Shown here: positions 22,646 through 29,639 of the stretch, piece after piece | Position numbering within the stretch: the stretch's first letter is position 1 | Layout: every line of letters starts with the position of its first letter | NCBI GenBank assembly: GCA_963930185.1 | Contig: CAWVLT010000043.1 | Span: 1-29,639 of the forward strand | DNA: 29,639 nt | Source of the DNA: JAGZEG01 sp963930185 | Lineage (GTDB): Bacteria; Actinomycetota; Coriobacteriia; Coriobacteriales; UMGS124 | Reading direction: 5' to 3' | Translations under genes and position numbers: made by a program | The notes under the pieces: generated by a model | The model's input: only the letters and a program-made list of their open reading frames with translations | Database searches by the model: none | Told to the model about the DNA's origin: nothing

Positions 22646-23419
22646 GTGTCAACCGTCTTGTGGAAGATCCAGCGCATACAGGAGATACTCGGGCATGACT
22701 TTCATGACGCGCAGCTCATAAAGTCCGCCATCACGCACCCCTCGGCAACCGAGAACAAGCCTATCTGGGCCTCCTACGAGCGCCTGGAGTTCCTCGGTGA
22801 CTCGGTGGTGGGCATGGTCGTGGCCGAGGAGCTCTTCGAGCGCTTCCCCGACATGGACGAGGGCGAGCTCAGCCGCCTCAAGCTCTCGCTGATCTCCGGC
22901 GAGTCCATGGCGGCGGTGGCCCGCGAGCGCGGCATCGACGAGGTCATCATCTTCGGCCAGAGCGAGCGCGGCACCGGCGCGCGCGGCCTGCGCTCGGCGC
23001 TGGAGAACGTCTACGAGGCGGTGACCGGGGCGCTGTACCTGGACGCCGGCATGGAGAAGGCCCGCGCGTGGATCATCGACACGCTGCAGCCCCACCTCGC
23101 GCCCTGGCGCTCCTTCACCCCGGAGAACCCCAAGTCGCTGCTGCAGGAGAAGACCCAGGCCGACAGGCTCGGGACGCCGAGCTACGAGCTCGTGCGCGAG
23201 CTTGGCCCCGCCCACGAGCCCACCTTCGTATGCCAGTGCCTGGTGGGCGAGCAGGTGGTGGGCGAGGGCAGCGGCACCTCCAAGAAGACGGCCGAGTCGG
23301 CCGCGGCGGCCGATGCCCTGGTGCGCCTGGGATACATCAAGGCGCCGGCGGCGGAGGTCTCGTTCGACCCCGACCAGCCCTGGCCGCCCCGCCCGCTCGA
23401 CACGATCGACCCAAGGTAG
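22646..23419 (+). CDS. rnc: Ribonuclease III (with Asn at an expected catalytic Asp position)
   Basis: Double-strand-specific endoribonuclease for rRNA and mRNA processing. The 257-residue protein starts at GTG 22646 (MSTVLWKIQRIQEILG). The catalytic domain has the signature ERLEFLGDSVVG (45-56). The second catalytic stretch reads ENVYEAVTGALYLD, with Asn121 where most members have Asp (ADxxEA); Glu124 is kept. The dsRNA-binding domain (about 160-232) has PKSLLQEKTQ and GEGSGTSKKTAESAAAADAL. A Pro/Asp-rich tail of about 20 residues follows. It ends 9 bases before smc, the usual order. The family is certain; the effect of the substitution is not known. Confidence 0.95.
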   Translation: MSTVLWKIQRIQEILGHDFHDAQLIKSAITHPSATENKPIWASYERLEFLGDSVVGMVVAEELFERFPDMDEGELSRLKLSLISGESMAAVARERGIDEVIIFGQSERGTGARGLRSALENVYEAVTGALYLDAGMEKARAWIIDTLQPHLAPWRSFTPENPKSLLQEKTQADRLGTPSYELVRELGPAHEPTFVCQCLVGEQVVGEGSGTSKKTAESAAAADALVRLGYIKAPAAEVSFDPDQPWPPRPLDTIDPR

Positions 23420-23428
23420 GACCAGCCC

Positions 23429-26400
23429 GTGTATCTGAAGTCTCTCACCCTCAAGGGGTTCAAGTCGTTCGCAGACAGGACCCGCATGGTCTTTGACCCC
23501 GGCCTCACCGTGGTGGTGGGCCCCAACGGCTCGGGGAAGTCCAACATCTCCGACTCCATCCTGTGGGTCCTGGGCGAGCAGAGCGCCAAGCACCTGCGCG
23601 GCCAGGCCATGGAGGACGTGGTGTTCGCCGGCTCCTCGGCCCGCAAGCCCGTGGGCGTGGCCGAGGTCGACCTGGTGCTGGACAACTCCGACCACGTGCT
23701 GCCCGTCGACTTCGACGAGGTGGCCATCACGCGGCGCATGTACCGCTCGGGCGAGAGCGAATACCTCATCAACGGCGCGCCGTCGCGCCTGCTCGACATC
23801 CAGGACATCCTGCACGACTCGGGCCTGGGCAAGGAGACGCACTCCATCATCAGCCAGGGCAAGCTCGACGCCATCCTCATGAGCCGGCCCGAGGAGCGTC
23901 GCAGCCTCATCGAGGAGGCCGCCGGCATCTCCAAGCACAAGCGCCGCAAGGAACGCTCGGTTCGCAAGCTCGCCGGCATGGACCAGCACCTGCAGCGCGC
24001 CCTGGACCACCAGCGCGAGGTGCGCCGCCAGCTGAGGCCCCTGGAGCGACAGGTGGACCGCGCGCAGCGGTTCAACGAGATATCGGAGCGCGTGCGGGAG
24101 CTCTCCATAAGCCTGGCCGTCGATGACCTGCGCCGCTTGCAGGCGCAGTGGGGCGAGGTGGAGTCGGCCGAGCGCGAGGCCAACGCCCAGCTGGAGCTCA
24201 CCGACTTCCAGCTCAAGGAGCGCCAGCGCGAGCTCGACAAGCTGCAGGCCATGCTCGAGGAGAAAGGCCTGTTCGTGGGCGACCTCTCCGAGCAGCGCAG
24301 GCGCTGCCAGACGGCCAACGAGCGCATCGACGCGCAGATGCGGCTGCTCGACGAGAAGGGCCGCAACATGGTGCAGCGCCTCTCCGAGCTGTATGACTCC
24401 ACGCGCCGCAGCGAGAGCCGCAGCGAGCAGTGCCGCCGCGAGCTTGACGAGGCCCGCCAGGAGCGCGAGGCCGTCCGCGGCGAGCGCGAGGCGCTCTCGG
24501 AGCGCATGGACGAGGCCAACGAGCGCCTCAAGGTGGCGCGCGTGAGCCGCCGGCGCGCCGAGGACGAGCTGTCGCGGGCCAACGCGCAGCTTCGCTCCCA
24601 GCAGCGCGAGCGCGACCAGCTCACGGTCGCCCTGGCCAAGGCGCGCGACGCGCTCGACAGCGCCCGTGTGCAGGATGACCTGTTCGCCGAGCGCCTGCGC
24701 CAGCTCACCGAGGCGACCCAGCAGTCCCAGGCCGAGGCGCAGGCCGCCCAGGTCCGGGTGGACGAGAACAGGGCGGCCCTGGACGCGGCTCGCGCCGACG
24801 AGGCGCGCCTGCGCGCCGACGGCGAGGCGGCCCGCGAGGCGCTCGCGCAGGCGCAGAGACTCTCGCGCGAGGCCCACGGCGCACTCTCCTCGGCGCTCGC
24901 CGAGATCAGGGGCCTGGAGCGCGCCGCCGCCACCGAGGAGAACCGCACGCCCATCGCCGCCCGCCTCGCCGAGAGGGCGGGCGACTCCGGCGACATCGTG
25001 GCGCGCGTGGCGGAGCTCATCGACGTGCCCGACGAGCTGTCCGACCTGGTCGAGCGCCTGCTTGCCGAGCGCATGCGCGGCTTCGTGGCGCGCGACGAGG
25101 CGGCTCTCCTGCGCGTCGGCGCGCTCGCCACGTCGCTCACCGACGCCGGCGGCCAGGTGACGATCGTCTCTCCCGACGAGCCGGCAGACGTCGCCGCCGA
25201 CGAGGGGCTCGCCGGCTACGCGCTCGTGGGCCGCGTGCGTGACGTCGACGGGACCACGGCCGTGAGCTCGGCGCTTCTGGGTGACGTGCGGGTTGTCGAC
25301 GACCTCGCCCAGGCGATCGAGGCGTCGCGGCGCGACGCGGTCCACGTCTACGTGACCCCCGCCGGCGACCAGGCCCGCCGCGGCCGCGAGGTCGTGGTCG
25401 GGCGCCCCCAGGGCGCGTCGAGCGGCCTGCTCGCCACGCAGCGTAGCCTTCGCGAGCTGCGCGAGCAGATGCAGGGGCTCGAGGACGCCGCCGCGGCCGC
25501 CGACGAGGGGCTCGAGGCCGCCGAGACGCGCCTGGCCGAGGCGCGCAGGGTGTCCGAGGAGGCGTCCCGCGAGGTCGCGCGCCTCTCCGGCGAGGCGTCC
25601 TCCGTCATCTCCGAGCTCGCGCGCATCAAGCAGGCCCTGGAGCGCTCGCAGTCCGAGCGCGACCGCGTGGAGGCCCAGCGCGCCCAGGTGGCGTCGCAGG
25701 CCGGCACCGCGCGCGAGACGCTCGAGCGCTGCGCCTCCGACCTCGAGCGGGCCGAGGATGCCATCGACGATCTCAACGAGCGGGTCTCCGCGCTCAACGA
25801 CGAGTGCGACGCCGCCCGCCGCGAGGACCGCCTCGCCCACGAGGAGACGAACAGCTGCCAGGTGGCCCTGGCGCGCACGCAGGAGCGTGCGCGCTACCTC
25901 GAGACGCGCTGCGGCACCCTGGAACGCGAGGCGCAGCAGCTCGACCGGGCGCTTGCGGTGTCACGGGACACACAGCGCGGCCTTGAGGCCATGCACCTGC
26001 GCATCGCCCCGCTCCACGAGCTGTACACCTCGCTGCAGGAGGTGGCGCGCCAGTGGGCCGCGCGCCTGCGCGACAAGGCGAGCCTCGCCGAGGCCGACTC
26101 GGCGTCCCTCAGGCGCACCATCGAGGAGGCCCGCGCCAGCGTGGCGCGCGCCCAGCAGGCCTACACCCAGGCGCTGGGCGCCGTGTCCGAGGTCAAGGTC
26201 GCCAAGGGCCGCCTCGACGTGCAGGTGAGCGGCGCCATCAACGCCATCACCTCGCACGAGGGCGTCGTGCTCGAGGACGCGCTTCTGCTCCCCGAGCCGC
26301 AGGACCGCGGCGCGGACGAGTCCGAGCTGGCCCGCCTTCGCAAGAGCCTGGCCGACATCGGCCCGGTCAACCAGGTGGCGCTGGAGGAGTACACCTCGCT

Positions 26401-27007
26401 CAAGGAGCACGCAGACTACGTGGACGCCCAGGTCGCCGACCTGCAGCACGCCCGCGACGCGCTCACCAAGATCATCTCGGCCATCGACCGCAAGATGCGC
26501 AACGGCTTCGTCGACACGTTCAACGCGGTGGACAAGAACTTCCGCGAGATCTTCGGCATGCTGTTCCCCGGCGGGTCGGGCCACCTGGAGATGACCGACC
26601 CCGACGACCCCGACCAGACGGGCATCGAGGTCATAGCCCAGCCGCGTGGCAAGCGCGTCGGCAAGATGTCGCTGCTCTCGGGCGGCGAGCGGTCGCTGAC
26701 GGCCCTGGGCCTGCTGTTCGCGGTGTACACCACCCGCACGGTGCCCTTCTACGTGCTCGACGAGGTCGAGGCGGCCCTGGACGACTCAAACCTCGACCGC
26801 CTGCTCGACGCCATCGACAAGCTGCGCCAGCGCACGCAGCTCATCGTGATCTCGCACCAGCGGCGCACCATGGAGCGGGCCGACGTTCTCTACGGCGTGT
26901 CCATGCAGGCCGATGGCGTGAGCCGCGTCATCTCGCAGCGACTTGGCGAGGCGCTCGGCTCCACGCGCCAGCAGGCTGCCGCGCACCAGCAGGCCACGCA
27001 TTCCTGA
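23429..27007 (+). CDS. smc: Chromosome partition protein SMC
   Basis: Condensin ATPase that organises and segregates the chromosome with ScpA/ScpB. The 1192-residue protein has full family length. It starts at GTG 23429 with MYLKSLTLKGFKSFADRTRM. Walker A GPNGSGKSN is at 31-39, followed by SDSILWVLGEQSAKHLRG. Coiled coils span about 170-500 and 680-1020. The flexible hinge (about 525-655) contains VARVAELIDVPDELSDLVER and GYALVGRVRDVDGTTAVS. The C-terminal head has signature LSGGE (1083-1087) and Walker B YVLDEVEAALDD (Asp1111, Glu1112). scpA and scpB are not in the window. Arg/Glu/Ala-rich coiled-coil codons produce a long spurious antisense frame. Confidence 0.97.
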   Translation: MYLKSLTLKGFKSFADRTRMVFDPGLTVVVGPNGSGKSNISDSILWVLGEQSAKHLRGQAMEDVVFAGSSARKPVGVAEVDLVLDNSDHVLPVDFDEVAITRRMYRSGESEYLINGAPSRLLDIQDILHDSGLGKETHSIISQGKLDAILMSRPEERRSLIEEAAGISKHKRRKERSVRKLAGMDQHLQRALDHQREVRRQLRPLERQVDRAQRFNEISERVRELSISLAVDDLRRLQAQWGEVESAEREANAQLELTDFQLKERQRELDKLQAMLEEKGLFVGDLSEQRRRCQTANERIDAQMRLLDEKGRNMVQRLSELYDSTRRSESRSEQCRRELDEARQEREAVRGEREALSERMDEANERLKVARVSRRRAEDELSRANAQLRSQQRERDQLTVALAKARDALDSARVQDDLFAERLRQLTEATQQSQAEAQAAQVRVDENRAALDAARADEARLRADGEAAREALAQAQRLSREAHGALSSALAEIRGLERAAATEENRTPIAARLAERAGDSGDIVARVAELIDVPDELSDLVERLLAERMRGFVARDEAALLRVGALATSLTDAGGQVTIVSPDEPADVAADEGLAGYALVGRVRDVDGTTAVSSALLGDVRVVDDLAQAIEASRRDAVHVYVTPAGDQARRGREVVVGRPQGASSGLLATQRSLRELREQMQGLEDAAAAADEGLEAAETRLAEARRVSEEASREVARLSGEASSVISELARIKQALERSQSERDRVEAQRAQVASQAGTARETLERCASDLERAEDAIDDLNERVSALNDECDAARREDRLAHEETNSCQVALARTQERARYLETRCGTLEREAQQLDRALAVSRDTQRGLEAMHLRIAPLHELYTSLQEVARQWAARLRDKASLAEADSASLRRTIEEARASVARAQQAYTQALGAVSEVKVAKGRLDVQVSGAINAITSHEGVVLEDALLLPEPQDRGADESELARLRKSLADIGPVNQVALEEYTSLKEHADYVDAQVADLQHARDALTKIISAIDRKMRNGFVDTFNAVDKNFREIFGMLFPGGSGHLEMTDPDDPDQTGIEVIAQPRGKRVGKMSLLSGGERSLTALGLLFAVYTTRTVPFYVLDEVEAALDDSNLDRLLDAIDKLRQRTQLIVISHQRRTMERADVLYGVSMQADGVSRVISQRLGEALGSTRQQAAAHQQATHS

Positions 27008-27057
27008 TATCCTATGAACGACGGTCCCGCAACAGACTCGCATGAGGAGGTTATGCG

Positions 27058-27972
27058 ATGGGATGGTTTCAGAGGCTCTCCGAGGGCCTGAGCAAGACCC
27101 GCAAGAAGATCACCGGCGAGCTCAACGTCCTGTTCGAGCTCGGTCCGCAGGTGGGTGATGACTTCTGGGACGACCTGGAGGCCACGCTCATCATGAGCGA
27201 CATCGGCGCGGGCGCCGCCGAGCAGGTCACCTCGCAGCTGCGCGAGATATCCCAGCGCGAGGAGCTCACGGGCGTGCGCGAGGTCAACAAGGCGCTCGTC
27301 AAGTTGCTCGCCGAGGCGTTCACGCCCTGCGAGTCCGACCCGTTTGGCGAGTCGCCGAGCTGCGTGCTGTTCGTGGGCGTCAACGGCGCGGGAAAGACCA
27401 CCACGGTGGGCAAGATCGCCTCCGAGGCAAAGGACGAGGGGCGCCGCCCCATCATCGGCAGCGCCGACACCTTCAGGGCCGCCGCCATCGAGCAGCTCGA
27501 CGTGTGGGGGTCCCGCGCCGGCGTGCAGGTGGTCAAGCGCGAGCGCGGCGCCGACCCCGCCAGCGTGTGCTACGACACGATCGATGCCGCCGAGCGGCAG
27601 GGCGCTGACCTCGTGCTCATCGACACGGCGGGGCGCCTTCACACCTCGGCCGACCTGATGCGCGAGCTGCAGAAGGTGGTGCAGGTCACCCGCAAGCGCT
27701 CGAACATGCCGGTGCACGTGGTGCTCGTCATCGACTCAACCACTGGCCAGAACGGCCTGTCGCAGGCGCGCGAGTTCAACGAGGCCCTGGGCATCGACGG
27801 CGTCATCATGACCAAGCTCGACGGCACGGCCAAGGGCGGCATCGCGCTGGCCGTCTCGCACGACCTGGGGCTGCCCATCCTGCGCGTGGGCGTGGGGGAG
27901 CACATCGAGGACCTGCGCCCCTTCGACGCGCACGAGTTCGCACAGGCACTCATCACCGGTCAGGAGGACTAG
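27058..27972 (+). CDS. ftsY: Signal recognition particle receptor FtsY
   Basis: GTPase that receives SRP-ribosome complexes at the membrane. The 304 residues comprise the NG core only: MGWFQRLSEGLSKTRKKITGELN, the N domain (1-95), then the G domain with GVNGAGKTTTVGKIA (107-121), DTFRAAAIEQLDVW, DTAGRLHTSADLMREL, TKLDGTAKGG and GVGEHIEDLRPF. There is no long acidic A domain, so the amphipathic N-terminus would have to mediate membrane contact, as in other short Gram-positive FtsY proteins. GAGGAGG lies 7 bases before the ATG. It lies 50 bases after smc and 3 bases before ffh. Confidence 0.97.
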   Translation: MGWFQRLSEGLSKTRKKITGELNVLFELGPQVGDDFWDDLEATLIMSDIGAGAAEQVTSQLREISQREELTGVREVNKALVKLLAEAFTPCESDPFGESPSCVLFVGVNGAGKTTTVGKIASEAKDEGRRPIIGSADTFRAAAIEQLDVWGSRAGVQVVKRERGADPASVCYDTIDAAERQGADLVLIDTAGRLHTSADLMRELQKVVQVTRKRSNMPVHVVLVIDSTTGQNGLSQAREFNEALGIDGVIMTKLDGTAKGGIALAVSHDLGLPILRVGVGEHIEDLRPFDAHEFAQALITGQED

Positions 27973-27975
27973 GCC

Positions 27976-29394
<1,419 letters not shown>

Positions 29395-29639
29395 GGTGCC
29401 CCACGACCCAATCACGCGCTGGCGAGGGCAACCGAACGACGACGGGGTGCCATGTGAACGCCGGCGAGGACGAACGACGACGAGTGCAACTTTTCGGACG
29501 TTTCTGGGGCTCAAATGGGCCAAAAGTGTCCGGATAGTTGCACTCGTCACATAGGTTGAGTTTCAAACTCAGCGCTACGCCCACACTCATCGACACGTTC
29601 CCGCAGCTAACGCTACGGGACGGCGGCTCTCTTCGCCGG
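29395..29639. other. Intergenic region at the window end
   Basis: No gene can be supported in these 245 bases. The stretch holds the 70-base near-palindrome (29479-29548), a short perfect dyad TGAGTTT-C-AAACTCA (29557-29571), and a hairpin CCCGCAGC/GCTACGGG with one mismatch and a 4-base loop near 29600-29619. There is no obvious ffh terminator immediately after its stop. Confidence 0.5.
29479..29548. repeat. 70-base near-palindromic element downstream of ffh
   Basis: The 21-base arms 29479-29499 and 29528-29548 pair with only two mismatches. The outermost 12 bases, GACGAGTGCAAC/GTTGCACTCGTC, are perfect. Partial pairing (TTTTGG-type against CCAAAA-type) continues inside. The form resembles REP/MITE-like dispersed elements. 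An alternative is an unusually long terminator for ffh. Confidence 0.75.

Noticed and set aside
22649..25840. 1063-residue open frame on the minus strand opposite rnc and smc
   Set aside because: Antisense artefact of the third-position GC of smc; composition is Leu/Ala/Val/His-rich without any domain.

Overview
The window is a high-GC stretch of chromosomal core DNA. The gene content suggests an actinobacterium of the class Coriobacteriia (Olsenella/Collinsella/Atopobium-like); this is an inference from protein flavour and gene order, not from a marker gene search. The order yloU-fakA-recG-rsmD-coaD, then a SepIVA-like DivIVA protein, DUF177, rpmF, plsX, rnc, smc, ftsY, ffh mixes an actinobacterial arrangement (SepIVA-DUF177-rnc-smc-ftsY) with a Firmicutes-like one (plsX-rnc-smc-ftsY-ffh).

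Region 1 (1-6012, plus strand) holds the end of metK, then priA, def, fmt and rsmB: methyl-donor synthesis, replication restart, N-formyl-methionine addition and removal, and 16S rRNA methylation. def/fmt and fmt/rsmB overlap by ATGA, and a strong hairpin terminator ends the run. Region 2 (6013-7076) holds a small minus-strand FmdB-type zinc-ribbon gene and then an AT-richer, apparently gene-free stretch with two copies of an imperfect repeat in inverted orientation. Region 3 (7077-10280, plus) is a thiamine operon: a TPP riboswitch followed by thiM, a thiE-thiD fusion and thiN. It can salvage thiazole and pyrimidine moieties, but no gene here converts thiamine phosphate to TPP.

Region 4 (10290-13620, minus) is the most unusual part: a UDP-sulfoquinovose synthase (SQD1/SqdB family), an SQD2/SqdX-like glycosyltransferase and a patatin-like lipid hydrolase. 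Together they predict production of the sulfolipid SQDG (sulfoquinovosyl diacylglycerol), best known from photosynthetic membranes, in what looks like a non-photosynthetic anaerobe. Divergent rpmB (minus) and yloU (plus) follow.

Region 5 (14262-19775, plus) carries yloU, fakA, recG, rsmD and coaD. Region 6 (19964-29394, plus) carries the SepIVA-like gene, DUF177, rpmF, plsX, rnc, smc, ftsY and ffh: septation, rRNA/ribosome maturation, phospholipid initiation, chromosome condensation and SRP-dependent membrane targeting. RNase III has Asn at a position where the catalytic Asp is expected. The last 245 bases contain no gene I can support, but include a 70-base near-palindrome that looks like a dispersed repeat.
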